The position numbers and the translations under genes were made by a program. Below the pieces are notes generated by a model that saw only the letters and a program-made list of their open reading frames with translations, made no database searches and was not told where the DNA came from. A stretch of 64,000 bases of DNA from Polaromonas sp. A23 (GTDB taxonomy: Bacteria > Pseudomonadota > Gammaproteobacteria > Burkholderiales > Burkholderiaceae_C), in contig NZ_MUNO01000018.1 in NCBI RefSeq assembly GCF_002001015.1, positions 248,001-312,000 of the forward strand, written 5' to 3'. Shown one piece after another: positions 25,619 to 34,419 of this stretch; within the stretch, counting starts at the first letter, position 1; every line of letters starts with the position of its first letter.

Positions 25619-27301
25619 ATGCCTGCCCCCCATCACCGCTTCTGGCCCAAGGGCATCCCGCACGAGCTGCGTGTGCCGCGGGTCAGCCTGGTCCACTACC
25701 TGGACGTGGCGGCCCAGCGCTACCCCGACAAGCCCGCCATCGTGTACTGCGGCGCGGTGCTCACTTATGCCGCACTGAAGACCAGGGTCGATGCCATGGC
25801 CGCCTGCCTGCAGCAGCGCCTGGGCGTGCGGCGCGGCGACCGCGTGTTGCTGGTGAGTCAGAACTGTCCGCAGTATGTGATTGCCCATTTCGCCGTGCTG
25901 CGCGCGGGTGCCGCAGTGGTGCCGGTCAACCCCATGAGCACCGCGCATGAGCTGCGTTACTACCTGGCCAACAGTGGCGCCAAAGTGGCGTTTGCCGCCC
26001 AGGAACTGCTGCCGCAGGTGCTGGCCTGCACGGCCCCGGCGCTGGAAGGTGGTCTCGAAGCGGTGCTGGTACACGCCTACAGCGATGGCGTGCCGGCTGC
26101 CGGCGGTGATGAGCTACCCGACTGGGTGCTTGCGCCGCGCTTGCCCTTACCCAGTGCTGTTTGCCACGGTTTTGAAGACGTACTGGCGCAGCCATGGCCG
26201 CCCTCCGATGACCTGAGCGAGCACGATGGCCTGGCGGTGTTGCCCTACACCTCGGGCACCACCGGCCACCCCAAGGCCTGCATGCACACCCATGCCACCG
26301 TGCTGGCGTCCAGCCAGGCGTCGCAACGGTGGAAAGAGCTCAACACCGATTCGGTTTACCTCTGCGTGGCGCCGCTGTTCCACATGCTGGGCATGCAAAA
26401 CGGCATGGTGGTACCGATCACGCTGGGCGGCACCGTGGTGATGATGCCGCGCTGGAACCCGGTGGTGGCGGTGCGCCTGATCGAGCGCTACCGCGTGACG
26501 GCGTGGACCGCGCCGCCGGCCATGGTGATCGACTTTTTTGCGCAGCCGGAAGCCTTGCAGCGCGACCTGTCCAGCCTGTGCCTGCTGTCCGGTGGTGGTG
26601 CGGCCATGCCCGAGGCGGTGGCGGCCATGCTGGACCAGCGTTTCGGCCTGAGTTACAACGAAGCCTACGGCCTGTCGGAGACCGCCGGCTTCCTGCATGC
26701 CAACCCGCTGCAGCGCTGCAAGCGCCAGTGCCTGGGCATGCCCACACAGGGCGTGGATTCGCGCATTGTGGATCCGCTCACGCTGCAGGAGTTGCCCCAG
26801 GGCGAGGTGGGCGAGCTGGTCACCCGCGGTCCCCAGGTCATGACGGGTTACTGGAACAACGACGAGGCCAACCGCAGCGCGTTTGTCGAGATCGCCGGCG
26901 AGCGCTTCTTCCGCACCGGTGACCTGGCGTATGTGGACGAGGAAGGTTACTTCTTCATGCGAGACCGGCTCAAACGCATGATCAATGCCTCGGGTTTCAA
27001 GGTCTGGCCGGCCGAAGTGGAAAGCGCCATGTATGAACATCCCGCCATCCACGAGGCCTGTGTGATCGGGGTGGAGGACGCGAAACGCGGCGAAACCGTC
27101 AAGGCGCTGGTGGTGCTCAAGCCCGGCCAGCGCGGCCAGGTGTCCGAGCAGGACATCATCGACTGGAGCCGCCAGCGCATGTCGGTCTACAAGGCGCCGC
27201 GTATCGTCGAGTTCATGGACAGCCTGCCCAAGTCGGGCACCGGAAAAATCCTCTGGCGCGAACTGCAGGAGGCGCAGCGCGAGCTTGCAGTCCGACCATG
27301 A
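25619..27301 (+). CDS. Acyl-CoA synthetase (long-chain-type CoA ligase)
   Basis: 560-residue ANL ligase, longer than the other three here and closer to fatty-acyl-CoA ligases. YTSGTTGHPKACMHTH near 210, YGLSETAGFLH near 344, FRTGDLAYVDEEGYFFMRDR near 430, NASGFKVWPAEVE near 457 and SGTGKILWRE near 536. Start follows AGAGAGACAAG. Fourth CoA ligase in the window. Confidence 0.92.
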   Translation: MPAPHHRFWPKGIPHELRVPRVSLVHYLDVAAQRYPDKPAIVYCGAVLTYAALKTRVDAMAACLQQRLGVRRGDRVLLVSQNCPQYVIAHFAVLRAGAAVVPVNPMSTAHELRYYLANSGAKVAFAAQELLPQVLACTAPALEGGLEAVLVHAYSDGVPAAGGDELPDWVLAPRLPLPSAVCHGFEDVLAQPWPPSDDLSEHDGLAVLPYTSGTTGHPKACMHTHATVLASSQASQRWKELNTDSVYLCVAPLFHMLGMQNGMVVPITLGGTVVMMPRWNPVVAVRLIERYRVTAWTAPPAMVIDFFAQPEALQRDLSSLCLLSGGGAAMPEAVAAMLDQRFGLSYNEAYGLSETAGFLHANPLQRCKRQCLGMPTQGVDSRIVDPLTLQELPQGEVGELVTRGPQVMTGYWNNDEANRSAFVEIAGERFFRTGDLAYVDEEGYFFMRDRLKRMINASGFKVWPAEVESAMYEHPAIHEACVIGVEDAKRGETVKALVVLKPGQRGQVSEQDIIDWSRQRMSVYKAPRIVEFMDSLPKSGTGKILWRELQEAQRELAVRP

Positions 27302-27332
27302 GCACCTTCTTTTTTTGACAACAGGACTTCGC

Positions 27333-28133
27333 ATGGACATCCATGATTTCAAGGGCCGTGCCGTTTTTGTGGCCGGCGGCAGCAGCGGCATCAACCTGGG
27401 CATAGCCAAGGCCTTCGCGGCGCGCGGTGCCCATGTGGCCATTGCCAGCCGCTCGCCCGAACGGGTGGCCGGGGCGGTGGCCGAACTGCGCGGCTTGGCC
27501 GCCGCCGATGCGCGCATCGAAGGCTACAGCGCCGACGTGCGCGATGCCGAAGCGATTGCTGCAGCGCTGGCCCAGGCCCATGCCGCCATCGGCGACTTCG
27601 ATGTGCTGGTGTCCGGCGCCGCAGGTAATTTTGTTGCGCCTGCACTGGGCATGTCGGCCAAGGGTTTTCGCACCGTGATCGACATCGACCTCAACGGCAC
27701 CTTTCATGTGCTGCGCGGTGCGCATGCGTTTCTGCGCAAGCCGGGCGCCTCGGTCATCAGCATTTCGGCACCGCAAGCCTACAACCCGACCATGTACCAG
27801 GCCCATGTGTGTGCCGCCAAGGCCGGTGTGGACATGCTCACCCGGGTGCTGGCGATGGAGTGGGGGCCCGAAGGCATTCGTGTCAATTCGATTGTTCCCG
27901 GCCCGATTGGCGACACCGAAGGGGTGCGCCGCCTCGCGCCCACGCCCGAGGCGCTGGCCCGCATGGCCGCTTCTGTGCCGCTGGGCCGCATGGGCACCAC
28001 CGCCGAGATTGCGGACATGGCGCTGTTCCTGAGTTCGCGGCACGCACAGTTCGTGACCGGTGCCGTGATTCCCGTGGACGGCGGCAGCTCGCTGGCCGGC
28101 GGCCGGGACCTGGGCGCTGCATTGGCCCACTGA
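27333..28133 (+). CDS. 2,4-dienoyl-CoA reductase-like short-chain dehydrogenase
   Basis: 266-residue SDR with VAGGSSGINLGIAKAFA near 12 and the C-terminal IVPGPIGDTEG. The usual YxxxK Tyr is missing: four residues before the Lys of AAKAGVDML is Val. This, together with NSIVPGPI, is the pattern of 2,4-dienoyl-CoA reductases, which use a Tyr elsewhere. It would reduce a 2,4-dienoyl-CoA with NADPH, so the pathway may process polyunsaturated or ring-opened acyl-CoAs. ATG 27333 follows ACAGGA; the in-frame extension to 27285 overlaps the ligase. Confidence 0.85.
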   Translation: MDIHDFKGRAVFVAGGSSGINLGIAKAFAARGAHVAIASRSPERVAGAVAELRGLAAADARIEGYSADVRDAEAIAAALAQAHAAIGDFDVLVSGAAGNFVAPALGMSAKGFRTVIDIDLNGTFHVLRGAHAFLRKPGASVISISAPQAYNPTMYQAHVCAAKAGVDMLTRVLAMEWGPEGIRVNSIVPGPIGDTEGVRRLAPTPEALARMAASVPLGRMGTTAEIADMALFLSSRHAQFVTGAVIPVDGGSSLAGGRDLGAALAH

Positions 28134-28162
28134 CAAGCTGAAACCAAAAGAAGAGAAACATC

Positions 28163-28960
28163 ATGCCCAACACATTCAAGACCCTCCGCTTTGAAGTGGT
28201 CGACCAGGTGGCCACCCTGACCCTGGACAACCCCACCAAGCGCAACGCACTCGACGCGGCCATGCGCGAAGAGTTTTCCGAGGTGGTGCGCCTTGTGCGA
28301 AGCGACCGCGGCATACGCGCGCTGGTCCTCACAGGGGCCAACGGGCATTTCTGCTCAGGCGGTGATTTGCGCAACATTGCCACAGCGGGGCTGGACAACG
28401 CCGGCTGGCGCAACCGCATGCAGGACCTGCACGCCTGGCTAAGCGAGCTGCTCACGCTGGACCGGCCGGTGATCGCGGCGGTCGATGGCGCGGCCGCAGG
28501 CGCGGGCTTCAGCCTGGCGCTGGCCGCCGACTTCGTGCTGGCCACGCCGCGCGCGCGCTTCTGCATGTCCTTTCTCAAGGTGGGCCTGGTGCCTGACTGC
28601 GGCGCCTTTTACAGCCTGCCGCGTTTTGTCGGCGTGCAGCGCGCCAAGGAACTGATGCTCTCTGCCCGCGACGTCGACGGCGCCGAGGCCCTGAAGCTGG
28701 GTCTGGCCATGGAGCTCCACTCGCCCGAGCAACTGCTGGCGCGCGCGCAGGCCATGGCGGCCAGCTTTGTTCATGCGTCGCCCCTGGCCGTGAGCCTGGT
28801 CAAGCGTGCGCTGGCGGACTGGGGTGCCGAGCTGCCGGCTTTGCTGGATCAGGAAGCCAACGCCCAGGCCCTGGCCATGGGCAGCCCTGAACATCGCACC
28901 GCGGTTAACCGCTTTGTCAACAAGGAAGCGCCGCTGTTCCAGTGGCCTGTCTTGCCATGA
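28163..28960 (+). CDS. Enoyl-CoA hydratase/isomerase
   Basis: 265-residue crotonase. GHFCSGGDLRN near 61 and GAAAGAGFSLALAAD near 109 form the oxyanion hole. At the two catalytic Glu positions of enoyl-CoA hydratase it has Ser117 and Asp145 (LVPDCGAFYSLP), a pattern nearer to PaaG-type isomerases than to FadB-like hydratases. It probably isomerises a double bond or acts on a cyclic CoA ester. Follows the dienoyl-CoA reductase by 29 nt. Confidence 0.88.
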   Translation: MPNTFKTLRFEVVDQVATLTLDNPTKRNALDAAMREEFSEVVRLVRSDRGIRALVLTGANGHFCSGGDLRNIATAGLDNAGWRNRMQDLHAWLSELLTLDRPVIAAVDGAAAGAGFSLALAADFVLATPRARFCMSFLKVGLVPDCGAFYSLPRFVGVQRAKELMLSARDVDGAEALKLGLAMELHSPEQLLARAQAMAASFVHASPLAVSLVKRALADWGAELPALLDQEANAQALAMGSPEHRTAVNRFVNKEAPLFQWPVLP

Positions 28961-28963
28961 ATG

Positions 28964-29027
28964 CTCCTAAAACAATAGCTGCTTGCGACCGTTCCGTAAG
29001 GGCTGGATGCCTATTTGATTGCATAAA
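28964..29027 (+). repeat. Dispersed 60-bp intergenic repeat, copy B
   Basis: Contains AATAGCTGCTTGCGACCGT, then AAGGGCTGGATGCCTATTTG. Same family as 9292, 31335, 51580, 53448, 60632 and 63309. Lies just after the enoyl-CoA hydratase stop. Confidence 0.85.
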
Positions 29028-29096
29028 AGCAGACCATGAAGCCAGATGCAGGCGTTTAGGCCAGGATCATCAAGGACGCCAACATTCGGATCAACC

Positions 29097-29525
29097 ATGA
29101 CAACTGCAACAAGAGCCGCACCTGACAGCCCGGCCGCCGACACCTCCGCCCTGTTCGTCCAGGTGGCCTTCAACCGCCTGCTCGACCTGCGCCGCGAGTT
29201 TGCAGAAGCCGGCGTGGCGCGCCTGAGTCTGCAGGCGCGGCCGGAATTGACCAACAACTTCCATGTGCTGCATGGCGGCGTGATCATGACCATGCTGGAC
29301 GGCGTCATGTCCAGCGCGGCACTGTCAAAGTCGGGCTTCACGCGTGCTGTTGTCACCATCGACATGTCAACCAGCTTCATCAAGCCGGCGCGCGGCCGGC
29401 TCGTGGCGCACGGGCAAGCCGTTGGTGGTGGCCGCTCGGTCTGTTTCTGTGAGGCACGCATCGAGGACGAAGCGGGCGAGCTGGTCGCCAAGGCCATGGG
29501 CACTTTCAAGTACGTTGATCCCTGA
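29097..29525 (+). CDS. PaaI-type hot-dog thioesterase
   Basis: 142-residue hot-dog thioesterase. NNFHVLHGGVIMTMLDGVMS carries the HGG motif and the catalytic Asp region of PaaI/YdiI enzymes, which hydrolyse acyl-CoA esters and release blocked CoA. ATG 29097 is preferred over an upstream in-frame ATG at 29046 because the extension is not conserved-looking and overlaps the region of the repeat. It closes the second catabolic cluster. Confidence 0.85.
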   Translation: MTTATRAAPDSPAADTSALFVQVAFNRLLDLRREFAEAGVARLSLQARPELTNNFHVLHGGVIMTMLDGVMSSAALSKSGFTRAVVTIDMSTSFIKPARGRLVAHGQAVGGGRSVCFCEARIEDEAGELVAKAMGTFKYVDP

Positions 29526-29670
29526 TGGGTAAACGCTGGAAGGACCGCCACCGACTCGAAGTTCACGCTCGACACCGCAGCGCTGGCCATGGCGGTGGCC
29601 TGTTCGGGGATGCTTCGCGCAAGGGGTGAACCCGGTTGCCACCGGCAGCTAAAGCTCGTAGGCTGTCGCG

Positions 29671-31320
29671 ATGAAAACCATTCGCATCTTCCGCCTGTTT
29701 TGCGTCCTTCTTGTCGCCGCAACGCTTGCGGCCTGTGCAGGTGCACCTGGGGTGGCGCCCCGGCCCAAGCTGGTGGTGTTTCTGGTGGTCGACGGCTTGC
29801 CGCAACGCCAGATCACCAGCTACCGCGACCAGCTCGCGCCCGATGGCCTGGCGCGCTTCCTGGACCGAGGTGCCTGGTTTGCTGACGCGCACTACGGCCA
29901 CGCCTACACCGTCACAGCGGCCGGACACGCAGCCATGCTGACCGGCGCTTATCCGCATCGCACCGGCATCATCGGCAACGACTGGCGCGATGTGGCTACC
30001 GGCGCGCAGGTCTATAACACCGGCGATACAGGTGCGACCTACATCGGCCACACCACCCAGGCCCTGGACGGTACCAGCCCGAAAAACCTGAAGGTGGAAA
30101 CGTTGGGCGACGTGCTGCGCGGTGTTGACGCGCGCAGCAAGGTAATCGGCATCTCGGGCAAGGACCGCGGTGCCATCCTGCCTGCCGGCAAGCGCGGTAC
30201 AGCCTACATGTTCATGGGCGCCAGTGGCCAGTTCGCTTCGACCACCTACTACATGAAAGAGCATCCCGCCTGGGTAAACACCTTCAATACCGGCAAACCG
30301 GCCGACCGTTACTTCAAGACCGATTGGAAGCCGCTGCTGCCGGAAGCCGCCTATGCGCGTTCCATTCCCGACGGCCAGATCTGGTTCGGCCCGCGCGGAG
30401 GCAAGCTGCCGATGATGATGGGCGTGCCCGCCGACGACGCGCCAAGCCCTGCGTTCTACGCGGCCTTGCTGCGCAGCCCGTTTGTCGATGCGCTGTCGCT
30501 CGACTTTGCGCGCGCCGCCATTGCCGGCGAGCAACTGGGTCGCGACGACGCGCCCGACATCCTGTCGGTGAGCCTGTCCGGCCACGACTATGTGAACCAC
30601 GCCTGGAGCGCTGAGTCGCGCCTTTCGCACGACCATCTGCTGCAGCTTGACCGTTTGCTCCAGGCCTTTTTCCGCGACCTCGACAGCACGGTGGGCAAGG
30701 GCAACTATCTCGCCGTGCTGACGGCCGACCACGGCTTCATGCCGGCAGCTGAACACAGCCAGTCGCAGGGGTTGTCGGCAGGGCGGACGTCAAGCACCCA
30801 ACTGCTGAACCGCGTGAACGATGAGTTGCAGCGAAAATTCGGTGTGCCCAAGCTGGCCGCCTTCCTTTCGGCTTCCGCGCTGGTGCTGGACCGCCAGTTG
30901 CTTGCACAGCGCAGCCTGGACTTCAACACCGTGGCGGATGCTGCAAGAACCCTGCTGCTGGCCGACCCCATCATCGCCGCGGCCTACACCCGGCGTGAGC
31001 TGGAAACCGGAAGCCGCACCGGCGAACCGTTCTTCGGGCAGATGCGCAAGACCTGGCACAAGGACGTGTCGGGCGACGTGCAGTACGTGCTCAAGCCCCT
31101 GTGGATGTTTGGCCCCCCCACCTCGGTCGCTACCCACGGCTCACCACATCCTTACGACACCCATGTGCCCATCCTCATGTACGGGCCGGCCTGGGTGAAA
31201 CCGGGCCGCATCGACAGCCGGGTCGAGGTGGTGGACATTGCCCCCACCCTGGCGCGCCTGCTGGGTGTGGCGGTGCCGTCGGCGGCTGAAGGCAAGCTGC
31301 TGCCGCTGCTTGCGCCCTGA
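29671..31320 (+). CDS. Alkaline phosphatase/phosphodiesterase-superfamily lipoprotein
   Basis: 549-residue PafA-like exported enzyme. The N-terminus is a lipoprotein signal with lipobox LAAC (Cys21). VVFLVVDGLP (first metal Asp) near 35, YTVTAAGHAAMLTGAYPHR near 79 with the Thr nucleophile region, SLSGHDYVNH near 302 and LTADHGFMPAAEH near 350 supply metal ligands of the AP/NPP superfamily. It would hydrolyse phosphate mono- or diesters in the periplasm. It stands alone, flanked downstream by a 60-bp repeat in reverse orientation. Confidence 0.9.
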   Translation: MKTIRIFRLFCVLLVAATLAACAGAPGVAPRPKLVVFLVVDGLPQRQITSYRDQLAPDGLARFLDRGAWFADAHYGHAYTVTAAGHAAMLTGAYPHRTGIIGNDWRDVATGAQVYNTGDTGATYIGHTTQALDGTSPKNLKVETLGDVLRGVDARSKVIGISGKDRGAILPAGKRGTAYMFMGASGQFASTTYYMKEHPAWVNTFNTGKPADRYFKTDWKPLLPEAAYARSIPDGQIWFGPRGGKLPMMMGVPADDAPSPAFYAALLRSPFVDALSLDFARAAIAGEQLGRDDAPDILSVSLSGHDYVNHAWSAESRLSHDHLLQLDRLLQAFFRDLDSTVGKGNYLAVLTADHGFMPAAEHSQSQGLSAGRTSSTQLLNRVNDELQRKFGVPKLAAFLSASALVLDRQLLAQRSLDFNTVADAARTLLLADPIIAAAYTRRELETGSRTGEPFFGQMRKTWHKDVSGDVQYVLKPLWMFGPPTSVATHGSPHPYDTHVPILMYGPAWVKPGRIDSRVEVVDIAPTLARLLGVAVPSAAEGKLLPLLAP

Positions 31321-31334
31321 ACTGGATTTCAGAG

Positions 31335-31391
31335 TCAAAAAGGCGAATAGCCCCTTACGGACGGGCGCAAGCAGCTATCAATAAGGTAGCA
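31335..31391 (-). repeat. Dispersed 60-bp intergenic repeat, copy C (reverse)
   Basis: Reverse-oriented copy: read on the minus strand it gives TTGATAGCTGCTTGCGCCCG then TAAGGGGCTATTCGCC. Lies between two converging genes (29671 and 31432). Confidence 0.8.
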
Positions 31392-31431
31392 AATGGAAAT
31401 TGCGGACCAAGCCCGCAATCACAGCTCCTCC

Positions 31432-32415
31432 TCAGTCGGCCGTGATGCCGGCCTGCCTGATGATTTTTGCGTAGATATCTGCGTCCGTCTTGACGCTGCG
31501 GGCAAATTCTTCCGGTTTGTTGCCCACCACGGTCAGGCCCAGGTCGGCGACTTTGGCTGCTATCTCCGGAAAGCGCAGGATCTTGCCGACCTCGTTGGAG
31601 AATTTGTTCACCACTGATTTGGGCGTGGCCGAGGGCATGAACAGGCCGAACCAGCCATAGAGGCCGTAGGAGTGGTAGCCGAGCTCGGTGAATGTCGGCA
31701 CGTCGGGCAGCGATTTCATGCGCTGGGCGCCGGTGACGGCCAGCACCCTGAACTTACCAGTATTCAGATGCGGACGGGCAGTGGCAGCATCCACAAACGC
31801 CGATGACAGCTGCCCGCCTATCAGGTCGGTGACCAGAGGCGCAGCGCCCTTGTAGGGGATATGGGTGAGGTCCAGACCGGCCTGCAGGTTCAGCAGCGAG
31901 CCCTGGATGTGCGAAGAGGTGCCATTGCCGTAGGAGCCGTAGTTGTGCCTGTTGGGATTGGACTTGGCCAAGATGATGAAGTCCCGCATCGTTTTGGCCG
32001 GCGAAGCGGCAGGAACCGCAAAAAGGCTGGGGGTGCGGGCCACTTCGGAAACGGGTGTCAGGTCCCGTATTGGGTCATACGGCAACTTGCGGTACAGGGC
32101 TGGTGCCTGAATCAGGGCCGTGATGCCCATCAGTACGGTGTAGCCGTCGCCCGGTGCCTTGGCAACAACGTCATTGCCGATGTTACCGCTGGCGCCCGGC
32201 CGGTTTTCGACGATAACGGGCTGCTTCCAGGCTTCGGACAGTTTGGCCCCGATCATGCGCGCCAGGGTGTCTGTGGCGCCCCCGGCCGGATAGGGCACGA
32301 TGATCTTGATGGGCTGGGAAGGGTAGTTGCCGGCCGTTTGCGCCATCAGCGATGTGCCGCTGGCCAGCAGGGCCGCAAGCATCAGGCTGCGCCGGGCGAT
32401 GAATCGTGATTTCAT
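31432..32415 (-). CDS. Bug-family periplasmic solute receptor
   Basis: 327-residue Bug/TctC receptor. Signal peptide 1-25 with ARRSLMLAALL; VPYPAGGATDTLAR near 40 and VENRPGASGNIG near 67 are the ligand loops; PSATPKSVVNKF near 262 is typical of the C-terminal lobe. The start is fixed by AGGAGAC 7 nt upstream. No transporter or enzyme gene is adjacent, so the ligand is unknown. Confidence 0.93.
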   Translation of the reverse strand: MKSRFIARRSLMLAALLASGTSLMAQTAGNYPSQPIKIIVPYPAGGATDTLARMIGAKLSEAWKQPVIVENRPGASGNIGNDVVAKAPGDGYTVLMGITALIQAPALYRKLPYDPIRDLTPVSEVARTPSLFAVPAASPAKTMRDFIILAKSNPNRHNYGSYGNGTSSHIQGSLLNLQAGLDLTHIPYKGAAPLVTDLIGGQLSSAFVDAATARPHLNTGKFRVLAVTGAQRMKSLPDVPTFTELGYHSYGLYGWFGLFMPSATPKSVVNKFSNEVGKILRFPEIAAKVADLGLTVVGNKPEEFARSVKTDADIYAKIIRQAGITAD

Positions 32416-32777
32416 TTTTTTGTCTCCTGAGAGGGTGGTTGGTGTGTGATGCGCTTACTGCCGGAGGTGGCAGGAACTACTGACAATGGAAAGCTTCAAG
32501 AAGCGCGAGCCCGATCGCCTGCGCTGCATGGGATGGCGAGGTCGTGGGTCGGCCGTGCAGATCAGTTCGCTCCACAGAAAATTGCATGTGTGCATTTTTT
32601 TGTCTCCTCCACGGAGGGCGCCAGATGTCCCTCACGTGACTGGAGAGTACGCACGCGTTGGCATGCAGGCAATGACCAAATAAATCAAAAAGGGGTGGCA
32701 GAAAGTGCCAGGCCGTGCGAGTGCTTCGAGGTATGCACTATGGATTGCAGGTTAAATCCACAATGGCAGGAGCAAGA
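32416..32777. other. Intergenic region upstream of the Bug receptor gene
   Basis: This 362-nt gap between two leftward genes must hold the Bug receptor promoter, but no convincing -35/-10 pair is visible. It contains a second copy of the AGGAGACAAAAAAATG start context (rightmost at 32593-32608 on the forward strand) and the small frame described separately. Confidence 0.5.
32455..32595 (-). CDS. 46-codon small ORF with a strong ribosome site
   Basis: The minus-strand ATG at 32595 is preceded by GGAGGAGACAAAAAA, the same start context (16 identical bases) as the Bug receptor gene 180 nt downstream. The product is short, Arg/Ser/Cys-rich and has no signal peptide or recognisable domain. It may be a copied start region whose gene was lost, a leader peptide, or chance. 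Confidence 0.3.
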   Translation of the reverse strand: MHTCNFLWSELICTADPRPRHPMQRRRSGSRFLKLSIVSSSCHLRQ

Positions 32778-33419
32778 TTACTCAGGCACCGGCGTCTTGG
32801 GCGTGAAGTCGCAATACGGCGCCACCGCGCACTGCCAGCACATGGGCTTGCGCGCCACACACACATAGCGCCCGTGCAATATCAGCCAGTGGTGCGCGTC
32901 CACCAGGTACTCAGGCGGAATGCGTTTGAGTAGCTTCAGCTCCACTTCCAGCGGGGTCTTGCCCGGCGCCAGGCCGGTGCGGTTGCCGAGGCGGAAGATG
33001 TGTGTGTCTACCGCCATGGTGGCTTCGCCGAAGGCGGAGTTGAGCACCACATTCGCCGTCTTGCGGCCCACGCCGGGCAGGGCCTCCAGCGCTTCGCGGC
33101 TGCGTGGCACCACGCTGTTGTGCTGCTCCACCAGCATGCGGCAGGTTTCCATCAAGTGTTTGGCCTTGCTGCGGTACAGGCCGATGGTCTTGATGTAGCC
33201 CTCCAGCCCTTCAACGCCGAGGTCCAGGATTTTCTGCGGCGTGTTGGCCACCGGGAACAGCTTGCGCGTGGCTTTGTTCACGCCCACGTCCGTTGCCTGC
33301 GCGCTCAGCAGCACAGCGGTCAAAAGTTCGAACACGCTGGTGTATTCGAGCTCGGTTACCGGCAGGGGGCTGGCGGCTTTCAGCGTGGCAAAGAAGGGGG
33401 CGATGTCGACGGTTTTCAT
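32778..33419 (-). CDS. nth: Endonuclease III (DNA glycosylase/AP lyase)
   Basis: 213-residue base-excision repair enzyme removing oxidised pyrimidines. Residues align with the E. coli enzyme number for number: catalytic Lys120 in the hairpin LPGVGRKTAN, Asp138 in VDTHIFRLGN, and 4Fe-4S cysteines at 187, 194, 197 and 203. Monocistronic here, 37 nt from the AraC/GyrI gene on the same strand. Confidence 0.97.
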   Translation of the reverse strand: MKTVDIAPFFATLKAASPLPVTELEYTSVFELLTAVLLSAQATDVGVNKATRKLFPVANTPQKILDLGVEGLEGYIKTIGLYRSKAKHLMETCRMLVEQHNSVVPRSREALEALPGVGRKTANVVLNSAFGEATMAVDTHIFRLGNRTGLAPGKTPLEVELKLLKRIPPEYLVDAHHWLILHGRYVCVARKPMCWQCAVAPYCDFTPKTPVPE

Positions 33420-33456
33420 GGCGCCAAGTCTAGCCGCGCTTCAAAAGCCCTCCGGC

Positions 33457-34419
33457 TTACAGCGGCCGCACCGGAACACACAACAGGCAGCGGAAAGCCC
33501 CGGTCTTTTCGTCCACCACAAAATCACCTTCGTGCAGTTCCAGTGAAGGTTTGTCGTCGGCCTGGTAGCCGCTTTGCGGCAGCCACTCGCCGAACAGGCG
33601 CATCCAGGCATCGTGAATGGTTGCGCCCGTGCCGGTGAAGGGCGCGCAGGCATAACGCCCGCCAGCAAAAGTCTGCACACCCATTTCGCCTTGCGGCTGG
33701 AAGGCGGCATCGACCTCAAAGCTGCAGTCATAGCGGCATTTGTCGGCGGGGGTGACTTCGGGATCGTCCTGAACGATGCCGTAAATCCGTTCCGGGTCCA
33801 GTCCGTGCTGTCCGACCCATGCCCAAAAGCGTTGCCAGGTGGCGCCAATATCGGGGTGGCCATAGGGGCCGGTATGGCGCATGTAGGCCAGGCGAAGGGC
33901 GGGCAGGGTCTTGAGTTCGACTTGCATAAGCATTCCTTTTTCAGTGGTGGGCTGACCCGATGGCCAGCTGTCACCATCCTGCGGAAAACCCGGGTCGGCG
34001 GCTTGATTCGCCTTGCGCACCTCTTGATGAATCTTGCTCAGTTGCTCGCGCCGGCTGGCCGACCAGCTGCGCCAGCCACCACGCCGCCACGCGGTGGGCG
34101 TCATGCCGAAGTGCGCGCCAAATGCCCGTGTGAACACTTCGGCCGACGCAAAGCCTACCTCCAGTGCCACCGCCAGCGCAGCCTGGGGCGGTGAAGCGAG
34201 CAGGCGCTGCGCTGCCGCCTCAAGCCTCAGACGGCGCACGCAGTCGGCCAGCGTCTCGCCAGTCATCGCCTGAAACATGCGATGGAAATGCCAGGGCGAA
34301 AAATGCGCCACGCCTGCCAGTGTCTGCAGATCCAGCGTGTGGTCCAGGTGCGTGCTGATGTGATCCACCACCCGGTTGATGCGGGCGACGTAAGCACGCC
34401 TGTGGTCGGGCACGCTCAT
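33457..34419 (-). CDS. AraC-family regulator with C-terminal GyrI-like effector-binding domain
   Basis: 320 residues. The N-terminal 110 residues form a double helix-turn-helix (LQTLAGVAHFSPWHFHRMFQ near 32, VALEVGFASAEVFTRAFGAH near 82). Residues 165-318 match GyrI/SbmC-like domains (RHTGPYGHPDIGATWQRFW; GRYACAPFTGTGATIHDAW). This is the Rob/BmrR-style drug-sensing arrangement. Its ATG overlaps the hipA stop as ATGA, making it the third cistron of the hip operon, which is unusual. Confidence 0.9.
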   Translation of the reverse strand: MSVPDHRRAYVARINRVVDHISTHLDHTLDLQTLAGVAHFSPWHFHRMFQAMTGETLADCVRRLRLEAAAQRLLASPPQAALAVALEVGFASAEVFTRAFGAHFGMTPTAWRRGGWRSWSASRREQLSKIHQEVRKANQAADPGFPQDGDSWPSGQPTTEKGMLMQVELKTLPALRLAYMRHTGPYGHPDIGATWQRFWAWVGQHGLDPERIYGIVQDDPEVTPADKCRYDCSFEVDAAFQPQGEMGVQTFAGGRYACAPFTGTGATIHDAWMRLFGEWLPQSGYQADDKPSLELHEGDFVVDEKTGAFRCLLCVPVRPL

